Source: Stenotrophomonas lactitubi (lineage in GTDB: Bacteria; Pseudomonadota; Gammaproteobacteria; Xanthomonadales; Xanthomonadaceae). From it: a stretch of DNA of 64,000 nt. The stretch spans positions 2,294,001 to 2,358,000 of the forward strand of contig NZ_PHQX01000001.1 in NCBI RefSeq assembly GCF_002803515.1. The letters run 5' to 3'. Below the pieces are notes generated by a model. The model did no database searches and had not been told where the DNA came from. It was given only the letters and a program-made list of their open reading frames with translations. A program made the position numbers and the translations under genes. This document shows positions 7,657-18,004 of the stretch, piece by piece (the first letter of the stretch is position 1; every line of letters starts with the position of its first letter).

Positions 7657-8001
7657 GAAGTCTCACGGGGCATCAAGGCCCACAGGGTACCGCGAGCGCC
7701 GCCACCGGCAACAGCGTGGGCTGACCCCGCCCTTCACCCGTCACTCACCGATCCTCACCGGCGGTGAATTTTTCGCCACCCATCTTGACAGCCTAGGGGG
7801 GTGGCGCCTGCCAGTGCTTATCCACAAAGTTGCCCACGCGTAATCCACACCCCCTGTGGACAAGTGGCTCTCACCGACTGCGACGCTGGACATTTCCTGA
7901 TCACCTCAAGCCGGGGTTTCCCTACTTCCCAAGCCGATCGGCTGGCGCTATGGTCTGCGGCGGACCCGCCGCCGCCACGTCCGACTCCTTACCGACGGAC
8001 G
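7657..8001. other. Gene-free divergent promoter region
   Basis: This 345-bp stretch separates pssA (leftward) from the methyltransferase (rightward). It holds three DnaA-box-like sites at 7818-7863. A short hairpin followed by T residues lies at 7755-7772 (TCACC GGC GGTGA then ATTTTT). I saw no further gene in it. Confidence 0.6.
7818..7863. promoter_or_regulatory. Cluster of three DnaA-box-like sequences
   Basis: TTATCCACA at 7818-7826 is a perfect consensus DnaA box. TAATCCACA at 7841-7849 and TGTGGACAA at 7855-7863 (TTGTCCACA on the other strand) each differ by one base. Spacing between box starts is 23 and 14 bp. Dense boxes in a promoter region suggest DnaA-dependent control of the methyltransferase or pssA, or a DnaA-titrating site. 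The chromosomal origin is unlikely, since no dnaA, dnaN or parA genes are near. Confidence 0.6.
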
Positions 8002-8652
8002 ATGTTGATGCTGGATGCACGCACCCTGGCCGCGCAGTTGCGGCAGCCCCATGGCGAGGCCGCGCTGGCCGTGGGCGAATCGATGAACCGCAGCAACGGC
8101 GCCCTCAACCAGGCAGCAATCGCGTTGCTGGCCGTCGCTCCCGGAGAGCAGGTGCTGGAGATCGGCCCAGGCAACGCCGCCTTCGCGCCGCTGCTGCTGC
8201 AGGCCAGCGGCAGTTGCTACGTGGGCGTCGAGCTGTCCCGTGCCATGGTCGACGCCGGCAACCAGCATCTTGCCGCCAGCGGCCTTGCCGGGCGTGCCGC
8301 GCTGCGCGAGGGCGATGCCCATGCCCTGCCCTTGGCGGATGCCTGCGTCGATGCTGCGCTGGCGGTCAACACCCTGTACTTCTGGCCGAACCTGGCCCCC
8401 GTGCTGGATGAACTGGCGCGGGTGCTGCATCGCGGCGGCCGGCTATGCCTGGCCTTCGGCGATGCTGGATTCATGCGCAGCCTGCCCTTCGCCGCCGACT
8501 TCGAACTGCATGAGCTGGATGCCGTGGAGCTGGCGCTGCGGGTGTCCGGCTTCAGCGTCACGGCATGGCGCTCGCATCGCGAATGCACAACCGGCAATGA
8601 CGGCCAGCAGCGGGAAAAGCACTTCCACCTGCTGCTGGCGCGCCGCCGGTAG
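8002..8652 (+). CDS. Class I SAM-dependent methyltransferase
   Basis: About 216 residues from ATG 8002 (MLMLDARTLAAQLRQPHGEA). A longer frame exists upstream but runs through the DnaA-box region and does not look coding. Motif I is QVLEIGPGNAAFAPLLL near residues 52-68. The acidic end of strand 2 is YVGVELSRAMV, and motif III-like LDELARVLHRGGRLCLAFGD follows. The fold is that of UbiE/Methyltransf_11 enzymes acting on small molecules or lipids; the substrate cannot be read from the sequence. It stands alone and converges with the MATE gene. Confidence 0.9.
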   Translation: MLMLDARTLAAQLRQPHGEAALAVGESMNRSNGALNQAAIALLAVAPGEQVLEIGPGNAAFAPLLLQASGSCYVGVELSRAMVDAGNQHLAASGLAGRAALREGDAHALPLADACVDAALAVNTLYFWPNLAPVLDELARVLHRGGRLCLAFGDAGFMRSLPFAADFELHELDAVELALRVSGFSVTAWRSHRECTTGNDGQQREKHFHLLLARRR

Positions 8653-8753
8653 GGCCGGCCACTTGAACTGCAAAAGACTGCTCTGCTGACGCTTGGGCGA
8701 TAGCGGAATGCAGGAACGTCACAGGCCCCGCCCCGCTCCGCATGTGCTCTGGC

Positions 8754-10124
8754 TCAGGCTCGAACAGCAAGCCGGCGCCTCCAGCCGAAGAAGCAAAGCA
8801 GCTGCAGCAACAGCATCGCCAGCAACCCCAGCGGCCAGGCCCACCACAGCCCAGCCAAGCCATGCCGCGCCTGCAGCCACGTCGCCAACGGCAGCTCCAG
8901 CAGCAGGACAGCGGCTACTCCCGCCAGCGCCGGCAGCAGCACGAAGCCGCTGCCGCGCATCACCCCGACCAGCACCGCGCTGATTCCCATCGCCAGCACG
9001 CCCCACACAACCGTGCGCAACTGCTGGGCCGCCAGTTCCCGCACCGCCGGCGCATCCAGGATCAGCCCAGCCAGCCACGGCGCCAACCCGACTGCCAGAG
9101 CCACCACAAGCGTCAACAGACCCAGGCCCAGCAGCACACCGGTGCGGGCGATCTCCGGCAGCCGCGTCGCCCGACCCGGGCCCATCGCGTGGGCGGCGAG
9201 GATGGTGGCGGTGATTCCGAGCGACATGGCCGGCAGCTGCACCCAGCTCATCAACTGGTTGACCGCACCATACGCGGCGGTCGCTTGGTAGCCATGGTTG
9301 TTGATCCAGCCCAGCAGCACGATCTCGGCAATGGCCAGACTGAGCATCTGCAGGGAAGATGGCGCACCAATGCGCAGCATCGAACGCACCAGCGCCCCAT
9401 CGAAACGAATGGCACCGAGCAGCTCCCGGCCTGGAGCGAGCGGATGACCGACGCAATGCCAGCGCCACAGCAACCAGCCCAGCGCCAGCGCTGAGGCGAA
9501 CACTGCCGACAAGGCCGCACTGGCGGCCCCCAGCTTCGGCAGGCCGGCCCAGCCCAGGATCAACAGCGGTGTGCACAACAGGCCGACCACGGTAGCCAGC
9601 AACAGGGCATGCAGCGGCGTCTTCGCATCTCCCACTGCACGACTGACGGCGGTGGCCAGCCACAGCAGGAAAAAGACCGGCGCACCCAACAGCACGATCC
9701 GCGCATAGACGATGGCCTCGACCAGGATCGGCGCTGGTGTTCCCAGTGCCACAAGCAGTTGGGGCGCGAAGATGCCACCCACCGCCATCACCAGCGCCGA
9801 CAACATCACCACCAGGGCCACCGCGCTGCCAGCGACAGCCTGCGCCTGTTGCGGCCTGCCACTACCCCACGCCTGTCCGATCAGCACCATGGCCCCGGTC
9901 GCCAGGCCCATCACCAATGCCAGCAGCAGGAAGAAGACGGGGAAGAACGCGGCGGCGGCGGCTACCGCCTGCGTTCCCAGCAGATGGCCAAGGTAGATGT
10001 TGTCGAGCGTGCCTGCGGCCAGCTGCAACGCATTGGTCAGCAGCATCGGCAACAGCAGGGCCAGGTAGCTGCGCCACAGCGGTGGCGTCATCGCCGGGGA
10101 CATCGGGTTGGAAGCAGAGTTCAT
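8754..10124 (-). CDS. MATE-family multidrug efflux transporter
   Basis: An inner-membrane antiporter of about 456 residues. I start at ATG 10122-10124 (MNSASNPMSPAMTPPLWRSY), which leaves a short cytoplasmic tail before the first helix LALLLPMLLTNALQLAAGTL. The MatE-type first half (DNIYLGHLLGTQAVAAAAAF) and the repeat in the second half (IGAPSSLQMLSLAIAEIVLL) give the usual two six-helix bundles, twelve helices in all. DinF/NorM-like proteins exchange drugs for Na+ or H+. The substrate is unknown. No regulator lies beside it. Confidence 0.92.
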   Translation of the reverse strand: MNSASNPMSPAMTPPLWRSYLALLLPMLLTNALQLAAGTLDNIYLGHLLGTQAVAAAAAFFPVFFLLLALVMGLATGAMVLIGQAWGSGRPQQAQAVAGSAVALVVMLSALVMAVGGIFAPQLLVALGTPAPILVEAIVYARIVLLGAPVFFLLWLATAVSRAVGDAKTPLHALLLATVVGLLCTPLLILGWAGLPKLGAASAALSAVFASALALGWLLWRWHCVGHPLAPGRELLGAIRFDGALVRSMLRIGAPSSLQMLSLAIAEIVLLGWINNHGYQATAAYGAVNQLMSWVQLPAMSLGITATILAAHAMGPGRATRLPEIARTGVLLGLGLLTLVVALAVGLAPWLAGLILDAPAVRELAAQQLRTVVWGVLAMGISAVLVGVMRGSGFVLLPALAGVAAVLLLELPLATWLQARHGLAGLWWAWPLGLLAMLLLQLLCFFGWRRRLAVRA

Positions 10125-10211
10125 GGGATTCCATGGGCAAGGCGCCGCCCTGCCCGGCATCTCCGCCAGCAAAGGAAGCACACAGGGGATGGTGCGCAGC
10201 CCGCGATCAGG

Positions 10212-10247
10212 ACGACTGAATCACGCGCCGCGCGGTGATTCAGTCGT
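10212..10247. terminator. 13-bp perfect hairpin overlapping the stop codon of the DUF2239 gene
   Basis: ACGACTGAATCAC at 10212-10224 pairs exactly with GTGATTCAGTCGT at 10235-10247 around a GC-rich 10-base centre. The stop codon of the leftward DUF2239 gene (TCA on plus, 10240-10242) lies inside the right arm. There is no clear T-run, so it may act as an mRNA 3'-end stabiliser or weak terminator rather than a classic intrinsic terminator. Confidence 0.55.
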
Positions 10248-10866
10248 CGCCGTCCGCAGCGTCATCGAAGGCAAGGCACAGGGCGTGGCTGCGCACATCC
10301 GCTGGCCAGGACTGCAGCGCTGCCTCAAGCCCGGCGCGATCATGCGCGAACAGCACGCGGATGACCTCTTCGAAGCCCGGCAGGTCACCGGCGATGGCCT
10401 GCAGGAAGTGATAGGCGCGCTCGGTGTAGCGGCGCGTGCGGTCCTTGTCCGCACCGGCGCGGCTGGCCGCTTCCACCAGCCGGCGCAGCACCACCGAGGC
10501 ACCGCCCGGCTGTTCGGCCAGCCATGCCCAGTGACGAGGCAGCAGAGTCACCTCGCGGGCGATCACACCCAGCTTGGGACGTCCGCGGCCACGCGGGACG
10601 ACGGACGCGTCATCGACCAGGGGGCCCTCATCCACTTCGACTGGCGCTGGAAACGCCTTGGCAATACGCACCAGCAGCTGCGCATCACTGCCACGAGTAT
10701 CGAAATCGTGGGTACGGCCGGTGGCGTTGTCGAATACCAGTAGTGGACCGGGCGCGTTGTCCGCGCGCAACTGCTTGAGTGCCATTGCGGCCGCTTCCGG
10801 CGTACCAGAGACGACCAGGCGATGGCCGTCGAAACAGCTGAAAGGGGCGAGTCGGGATGCTTGCAT
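10240..10866 (-). CDS. DUF2239-family protein
   Basis: A 208-residue cytoplasmic protein from ATG 10864-10866. The start MQASRLAPFSCFDGHRLVVS, the centre GRGRPKLGVIAREVTLLPRH followed by WAWLAEQPGG, and AYHFLQAIAGDLPGFEEVIR are the family hallmarks. The function is not known. The PRGRGRPKLGV segment resembles an AT-hook-like GRP core, and the helical C-terminal half resembles bacterial DNA-associated proteins, but that is only suggestive. It has a strong promoter flanked by palindromes (see 10894-10938), so expression is probably tightly controlled. It stands alone. Confidence 0.9.
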   Translation of the reverse strand: MQASRLAPFSCFDGHRLVVSGTPEAAAMALKQLRADNAPGPLLVFDNATGRTHDFDTRGSDAQLLVRIAKAFPAPVEVDEGPLVDDASVVPRGRGRPKLGVIAREVTLLPRHWAWLAEQPGGASVVLRRLVEAASRAGADKDRTRRYTERAYHFLQAIAGDLPGFEEVIRVLFAHDRAGLEAALQSWPADVRSHALCLAFDDAADGDD

Positions 10867-10893
10867 GACAATGGCATCAGTGAGGATGCGTAA

Positions 10894-10938
10894 ATATTAC
10901 CCGGGTAATTTAATGACGTCAAATATTGCCCGGGTATT
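10894..10938 (-). promoter_or_regulatory. Sigma-70 promoter with two near-identical palindromic operators
   Basis: On the minus strand TTGACG (plus 10917-10922) and TAATAT (plus 10894-10899) are separated by exactly 17 bp, with the ATG about 28 bp beyond the -10. Palindrome ATTACCCGGGTAAT (10896-10909) covers the spacer and -10. ATTGCCCGGGTATT (10925-10938) lies just upstream of the -35. The centres are 29 bp apart. Such placement predicts repression by a dimeric regulator not encoded next to the gene. Confidence 0.75.
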
Positions 10939-11028
10939 AATTAACCATCACATCCATGAGCATGCCGGGCAAGGCCGGTGCTCAATCAAGCGATCAGGAT
11001 CAGCCTTCAATCTGATCTGCTCACCGCG

Positions 11029-11517
11029 TCAAAGACGGCTGAAGGACCAGCTCTGCATGCGTCCATCCCGGTAAGGCATCACCCCGTGGAACGGGCGCGG
11101 ATCGGCATCGAACACCAGCGGCAGGAAGTTGCGGTCGCCCTCCCACATGGGCAGCGTGTCCAGCTTGTCCACGTCCACCCACTCCAGGGTGCCTTCGTGG
11201 TTGCCGCCGTGCGGGGCACCCTCGAAGCTGTCGATGACGAACACGAAACCGAACCAGTCTTCGCCATGCTTGCCGAAACCCGGCCAGCTGATGGTGCCGC
11301 GCAGGCGCATGGCGGTGCAGTCGATGCCGGCTTCCTCTGCGATCTCACGGCGCATGCCGGCGGCCACGTCCTCGGTGGGCTCGACCTTGCCGCCCAGGCC
11401 GTTGTACTTGCCCAGGTGGTGGTCACCCGGCCGGGTATTGCGATGGATCATCAGCACCTGGCGACGATCGGGCGAGAGCACATAGCCCAGGGTGGCGACG
11501 ATCGGGGTATACGGCAT
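11029..11517 (-). CDS. Nudix hydrolase, MutT/8-oxo-dGTP diphosphatase-like
   Basis: A 162-residue cytoplasmic enzyme from ATG 11515-11517 (MPYTPIVATLGYVLSPDRRQ). The Nudix box GGKVEPTEDVAAGMRREIAE EAGI lies at about residues 42-65 and matches GX5EX7REUXEEXGU fully, so metal binding should be intact. The flanking LGKYNGLGGKVE and FVFVIDSFEG resemble MutT-like 8-oxo-dGTP diphosphatases, but Nudix specificity cannot be fixed from sequence alone. It lies 40 bp downstream of the DUF1249 gene on the same strand, probably co-transcribed. Confidence 0.9.
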   Translation of the reverse strand: MPYTPIVATLGYVLSPDRRQVLMIHRNTRPGDHHLGKYNGLGGKVEPTEDVAAGMRREIAEEAGIDCTAMRLRGTISWPGFGKHGEDWFGFVFVIDSFEGAPHGGNHEGTLEWVDVDKLDTLPMWEGDRNFLPLVFDADPRPFHGVMPYRDGRMQSWSFSRL

Positions 11518-11557
11518 GTGCGAATCCGGCGGCGGGTCAGCCGTGGATTATGGCCGA

Positions 11558-12070
11558 TCAACGCACCAGCGACAGGCGACGATCGCCGGCACCCACGGTG
11601 TTGCCGTCAGGGTCAAGGCGCAGGGTAGCCACGCCATGGCCGCGTTCGGCCAGGTATTCCAGCCATTTGCCGAGGAAGGTGTTCATCCGCATGCGATGGC
11701 TGATCAGTTCGGCCGGCGGCGGGTACAGGCCCATCGTGTCCTGCCAGCGGCGGCCGACGTAGCAGTGGGTGGTCTCGGCCTGGCGCGCGTCCCGGTACAG
11801 ACGGACGAAGGCCGATGGGTCAGGTTCACCGGTCACCGGGTCGGCCAGGTCGTAGGTCAGGCGCAGCTCCACCGTGTAGCGGTGGCACTCGATCACATCC
11901 AGGCGCACGTCCAGGCCGTCACCTACCGAGGAGACGTAGCTTCCCGCCACCAGCTCGGCCGGCGCGAACAGGCGCACCAGGTGGCGGTAATTCTCCGCGT
12001 ACAGCCCCATCAGCCAGCTCAGCCGGCTCAGGCGGGGAATGCGCTCGGTACGGGGCAATGCTCGGGCCAT
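11558..12070 (-). CDS. DUF1249-family protein (YqiB-like)
   Basis: A 170-residue cytoplasmic protein from ATG 12068-12070. The sequence LMGLYAENYRHLVRLFAPAE, the strand VIECHRYTVELRLTYDL, the segment VRLYRDARQAETTHCY, and the end MNTFLGKWLEYLAERGHG match the E. coli YqiB family. Its function is unknown. In enterobacteria yqiB neighbours a Nudix hydrolase (nudF); here too a Nudix gene follows directly, so the association is kept across distant genomes although the Nudix type seems different. Confidence 0.88.
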   Translation of the reverse strand: MARALPRTERIPRLSRLSWLMGLYAENYRHLVRLFAPAELVAGSYVSSVGDGLDVRLDVIECHRYTVELRLTYDLADPVTGEPDPSAFVRLYRDARQAETTHCYVGRRWQDTMGLYPPPAELISHRMRMNTFLGKWLEYLAERGHGVATLRLDPDGNTVGAGDRRLSLVR

Positions 12071-12147
12071 GGGTTGATCCTACACGTTGGCCCTTCAACG
12101 TGGGGACAGTTCAACCCGCAGCCAAGCCGCCAACGGCGATCACCCCT

Positions 12148-12221
12148 GTAGAGCCGAGCCCATGCTCGGCTGCTCTTCGGCCAGAACCCGGTGGCCCAGC
12201 CGAGCATAGGCTCGGCTCTAC
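12148..12221. repeat. GTAG (SMAG) dimer, head-to-head
   Basis: GTAGAGCCGAGCC at 12148 and GGCTCGGCTCTAC ending at 12221 are inverted around two internal hairpins (CCGAGCCCATGCTCGG and CCGAGCATAGGCTCGG). The outer match extends to CCCTGTAG and CTACAGGG. It lies between DUF1249 and ppsR, about 70 bp upstream of the DUF1249 start. Confidence 0.88.
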
Positions 12222-12245
12222 AGGGCGCAGTTGAAGCGCCCATTG

Positions 12246-12268
12246 GTAGTGCCGGCCGCTGGGCGGCA
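12246..12268 (+). repeat. GTAG (SMAG) monomer
   Basis: GTAGTGCCGGCCGCTGGGCG followed by GCA forms a hairpin with one mismatch compared with the copies at 2164 and 18909. It lies just past the ppsR stop codon. Confidence 0.8.
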
Positions 12269-12288
12269 GCGCGGCGCGAGGGAAAGGA

Positions 12289-13110
12289 TCAATACAGCTC
12301 GCGCTGCAATCCCAGCGTACCCAGCACCTTGCTGGAGATCTCCTCGATCGAGGTATGGGTGGTGCTGAGGGTCGGGATGCGTTCCATCTGGAACATGACC
12401 TCCGCTGCGGCCACCTCGCGCTTGCAGGTGTCCAGGTTGGCGTAGCGCGAATTGGGCCGGCGCTCCTGGCGGATCTGCTGCAGGCGGTCCGGGTCGATGG
12501 TCAGGCCGAACAGCTTGCGTCGGTAGTTGCGCAGCCGTGGCGGCAGGCGGTCGCTCTCCAGATCCTCGTCGGTCAACGGGTAGTTGGCCGCGCGCACCCC
12601 GTAATGCAGGGCCAGGTAGATGCAGGTGGGCGTCTTGCCCGCCCGCGACACCGCCACTAGGATCACGTCGGCGTCGTCGTAATTCACCGCGATGCCATCG
12701 TCATGGGTCAGCGCGAAGTTCATCGCGTTGATGCGCCGGTGGTAGGTGTCGAAGTCGACCATGCCGTGGGCCTGGCCGACCCGGTTCAGGCGCGAGCTGG
12801 ACAGTTCGCGCTCCAGCGGCTCGATGAACGGGGCGAACACATCCAGCATCAGCGCCCCGCTTTCGGACAGGATCACGCTCAGGCTCTGGTCCACGCAGGA
12901 GTTCACCACGATCGGCCGGACCTGGTACCGCTCCCCCGCCGCCTGGATCCGGGCACACGCTTCCCGGGCTTTTTCGGGGTCATCGACAAATGACATCCGG
13001 TCGGTAATGAAGCTGAACCCGGAGAACTGGGTCAGCAGGCTATGCCCAATGGTTTCAGCGGTGATACCGGTTCCATCGGAAACGTAGAACACCGGACGGA
13101 TGGTCGACAT
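12289..13110 (-). CDS. ppsR: Phosphoenolpyruvate synthase regulatory protein (PSRP)
   Basis: A bifunctional cytoplasmic enzyme that uses ADP to phosphorylate and inactivate PpsA and uses phosphate to reactivate it by phosphorolysis. The 273-residue protein starts at ATG 13108-13110 with [20 protein letters not shown], the family N-terminus. The nucleotide-binding loop [16 protein letters not shown] lies near residues 151-166, and [15 protein letters not shown] follows. It is divergent from ppsA, its target, with about 145 bp between the starts, so both genes likely share a control region. Confidence 0.96.
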   Translation of the reverse strand: MSTIRPVFYVSDGTGITAETIGHSLLTQFSGFSFITDRMSFVDDPEKAREACARIQAAGERYQVRPIVVNSCVDQSLSVILSESGALMLDVFAPFIEPLERELSSSRLNRVGQAHGMVDFDTYHRRINAMNFALTHDDGIAVNYDDADVILVAVSRAGKTPTCIYLALHYGVRAANYPLTDEDLESDRLPPRLRNYRRKLFGLTIDPDRLQQIRQERRPNSRYANLDTCKREVAAAEVMFQMERIPTLSTTHTSIEEISSKVLGTLGLQRELY

Positions 13111-13255
13111 GCGCGCATTTACCCCCTACGAAGCCTAAAAGGGCCGTCAACACAAGCTTGTGCCGACGGTGGTCTGCCCGGCATCATATCGGCTTCTTCC
13201 TACGGACGCGGCCATCCAAGCCCGCCTCGGGCGATGGCCAAACGGAGCATCGCGC

Positions 13256-15634
<2,379 letters not shown>

Positions 15635-15695
15635 GCCGTTGATGCTTGATGGCTGACGTCGCTTTCATCGACGTCGGCCCATACTGAAGTTGCAC

Positions 15696-15721
15696 GCAAG
15701 CCCCGCCTTCGCGGGGCTTGC
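15696..15721 (+). terminator. Intrinsic terminator after ppsA
   Basis: GCAAGCCCCGC and GCGGGGCTTGC form an 11-bp perfect stem around CTTC, followed by TGTTTCT. It lies about 60 bp after the ppsA stop and ahead of the MscS gene, so the latter has its own promoter. Confidence 0.85.
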
Positions 15722-15785
15722 TGTTTCTGGCGTCCGCGCACGCCATGTTCCTGTCGTACATGTTCCCGTTGCAAAAGGAGTCCGC

Positions 15786-16679
15786 ATGATCGCCGCTGCC
15801 CCACCCTCGCCCGCCACGACGTCCTGGTTCCATTCGCTCGACTGGGAGCGTCTGCTGGAAACCTACGGCGTGCCGTTGCTCGCTGCCATCGTCGTGTTTC
15901 TGGTCGGGATGTGGGTCGCACGCCGACTGTCCAATGCGATGCCGCGCGCGACCACGCGCATGGGCATGGACCCGATGCTGGGCAACTTCCTGCGCAACGT
16001 GGTGTACGCCACCTCGCTGGTGATCGTAGTGCTGCTGGCCATCGATACGCTCGGCGTAAGGATCACTCCGCTGCTGGCCGTGCTCGGCACCGCCGGTCTG
16101 GCCGTTGGCCTGGCACTGAAGGATTCGCTGTCGAACATTGCCTCGGGCGTGATGCTGGTGACCCTGCGCCCGTTCCGCGTGGGCGACGTGGTGACCATCG
16201 CCGGGCAGACCGGCACCGTGCGCGAAGTACGCATTTTCCAGACCGTGATCACCGGTGCCGACAACCAGCACACCACCATTCCGAACACGCTGATCACCGC
16301 CGCACCGATCATCAACCTTACGGCAGAGCCCACCCGCCGCGTCGAACTGGTGGTGGGCATCGGTTACGAAGACAACATCCAGCTGGCCCGCGATACCGCA
16401 CTGGCGCTGATGAAGGCCGACCCGCGCGTGCTGCAGACGCCCGCACCGGACGTGGTGGTGTACGAGCTGGGTGCGCACGCGATCAACCTGGGCATCCGCT
16501 GCTACGTGAAATCGGCCGATCACTTCGGCACCAAGGTCACCCTGCTGGAGCAGATCAAGCTGGGCTACGACAAGGCCGGCATCAACATCCCGTATCCGCA
16601 GCAGGACATGCACCTGTACCTGCATGGCAAGGATGGCGGCGTGGTCGAGGCAGACGCACTGGTGCGCGACAGGCCCTGA
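15786..16679 (+). CDS. mscS: Small-conductance mechanosensitive channel, MscS family
   Basis: An inner-membrane channel that opens on hypo-osmotic shock. The 297-residue protein starts at ATG 15786, preceded by AAAGGAG at a good distance. Three N-terminal helices occupy about residues 25-50, 70-95 and 98-125. The pore helix holds LAVLGTAGLAVGLALKDSLS, the classic Ala/Gly-packed TM3. Then come the beta domain FRVGDVVTIAGQTGTVREVR and IPNTLITAAPIINL, and the cytoplasmic vestibule ending in GINIPYPQQDMHLY. Size and order match E. coli MscS (286 aa). Confidence 0.94.
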   Translation: MIAAAPPSPATTSWFHSLDWERLLETYGVPLLAAIVVFLVGMWVARRLSNAMPRATTRMGMDPMLGNFLRNVVYATSLVIVVLLAIDTLGVRITPLLAVLGTAGLAVGLALKDSLSNIASGVMLVTLRPFRVGDVVTIAGQTGTVREVRIFQTVITGADNQHTTIPNTLITAAPIINLTAEPTRRVELVVGIGYEDNIQLARDTALALMKADPRVLQTPAPDVVVYELGAHAINLGIRCYVKSADHFGTKVTLLEQIKLGYDKAGINIPYPQQDMHLYLHGKDGGVVEADALVRDRP

Positions 16680-16688
16680 TCCATCCTG

Positions 16689-16751
16689 GTAGTGCCGACC
16701 AACGGTCGGCACCCACCCACCAGCATCGGTAGCGCCGGGCCATGCCCGGCG
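16689..16751 (+). repeat. Two GTAG (SMAG) monomers in tandem
   Basis: GTAGTGCCGACCAACGGTCG plus GCA (16689-16711) and GTAGCGCCGGGCCATGCCCG plus GCG (16729-16751) are same-strand hairpins of different stem sequence. They fill the gap between the converging MscS and Old Yellow Enzyme genes and may serve as a bidirectional transcription end. Confidence 0.85.
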
Positions 16752-16760
16752 GACGCGGAG

Positions 16761-17876
16761 TCAGGCCTCCACGGCCTCTTCCAGCGTCGGATAATCGGTA
16801 AATCCGACCGAGCCACCACCGAAGTACGTCGCGCGATCCGGCGAATTCAACACCGCGCCGGTGCGCAGGCGCTCAGGCAGATCCGGGTTGGCGATGAACG
16901 GCCGGCCGAAGCCGATCAGGTCGGCCCAGCCTTCCGCCAGCGCCTGCCCGGCACGCTCCGCGGTGTACTTGCCGGCGTAGATCAACGTGCCCGGATAGAT
17001 CATCCGCAGCGCCTGCTTGAACGCCACCGGCATCAACGGGGCATCCTCCCAGTCGGCCTCGGCGATGTGCAGGTATCCCACACCCAGCTCGCCCAGCAGG
17101 TGCGCGGCAGCCAGATAGGTCGCCTGCGGCGTGTCGTCCACCGCCCCCTGCAGCGTGGTCAACGGCGCCAGACGCACGCCGACACGCTCGCCGCCAGCGA
17201 CATCGACCACCGCCTGCACCGCCTCGCGCAGAAAGCGCAGGCGATTCTGCAGCGCGCCGCCGTAGCCATCGGTACGCTGATTGGCCTGCGAGTCGATGAA
17301 CTGGTTGATCAGGTAGCCGTTGGCACCGTGCAACTCAACGCCATCAAAGCCAGCGGCCAGTGCATTGCGGGTCGCCTGCGCATAGTCGGCCACGATGCCC
17401 GGGATCTCGTCCTCACCCAGCGCGCGCGGCATCGAGTGCTGGATCATCTCGCCCACGCCGGATTCCGGACCGGCGCCGGTGGGGTCGACAAAGACCTTCA
17501 CCCCTTCGGCCAGCAGTGCCGAGGAAGAGACCGGCGCCGCGCCGTCCGGCTGCAGAGCAACATGGGACACCCGGCCTACATGCCAGAGCTGGGCATAGAT
17601 GCGACCACCGGCCGCGTGCACGGCATCGGTGACCCTGCGCCAGCCCTGCACCTGCGCTTCGCTGTGGATGCCAGGGGTCCAGGCATAGCCCTGGCCCTGC
17701 GGGCTGATCTGGGTGCCTTCGCTGACGATCAGGCCGGCACCGGCACGCTGGGCGTAGTACTCGGCCATCTCTGCGGTGGCGACATTGCCGGCAGCCGCAC
17801 GCGAGCGGGTCATCGGCGGCATCACGATGCGGTTGGGCAGCGTCAGCGCGCCCAGGCGGTGGGGGGTGAACAACAT
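16761..17876 (-). CDS. Old Yellow Enzyme family NADH:flavin oxidoreductase (NemA-like)
   Basis: An FMN-dependent cytoplasmic ene-reductase of about 371 residues that would reduce activated C=C bonds or nitro groups at NAD(P)H expense. I start at ATG 17874-17876 (MLFTPHRLGALTLPNRIVMP) in place of the longer frame, since this matches the family N-terminus. MPPMTRSRA binds FMN. The active-site segment AAGFDGVELHGANGYLINQF carries the substrate-binding His and Asn. QRTDGYGGALQNRLRFL and LIGFGRPFIANPDLP complete the barrel. It resembles N-ethylmaleimide reductase most. No regulator is adjacent. Confidence 0.92.
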   Translation of the reverse strand: MLFTPHRLGALTLPNRIVMPPMTRSRAAAGNVATAEMAEYYAQRAGAGLIVSEGTQISPQGQGYAWTPGIHSEAQVQGWRRVTDAVHAAGGRIYAQLWHVGRVSHVALQPDGAAPVSSSALLAEGVKVFVDPTGAGPESGVGEMIQHSMPRALGEDEIPGIVADYAQATRNALAAGFDGVELHGANGYLINQFIDSQANQRTDGYGGALQNRLRFLREAVQAVVDVAGGERVGVRLAPLTTLQGAVDDTPQATYLAAAHLLGELGVGYLHIAEADWEDAPLMPVAFKQALRMIYPGTLIYAGKYTAERAGQALAEGWADLIGFGRPFIANPDLPERLRTGAVLNSPDRATYFGGGSVGFTDYPTLEEAVEA

Positions 17877-17983
17877 GGCGGCATTCTCTTGCGGGGGATT
17901 GCCGGCAAGGATGGGGATGGCGCTGCGCGCGCAACAGGCGCGTTCGTGCAAAACAGTTGTGCCGCCGAGGCAACGATGCCGCC

Positions 17984-18004
17984 TCCACGCATGGCGTGGA
18001 TTAC
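17984..18004 (-). repeat. GTAA-type palindrome overlapping the EcsC-like stop codon
   Basis: On the minus strand GTAATCCACGCCATGCGTGG plus A forms a perfect hairpin (TCCACGC/GCGTGGA around CAT). The TAA of its leader is the stop codon of the EcsC-like gene (plus 18001-18003). It looks like a GTAG relative that has supplied or overlaps the stop. Confidence 0.6.

Noticed and set aside
7818..7863. DnaA-box cluster as chromosomal origin
   Set aside because: No dnaA, dnaN, gyrB, parAB or AT-rich unwinding region nearby; three boxes fit gene regulation better.
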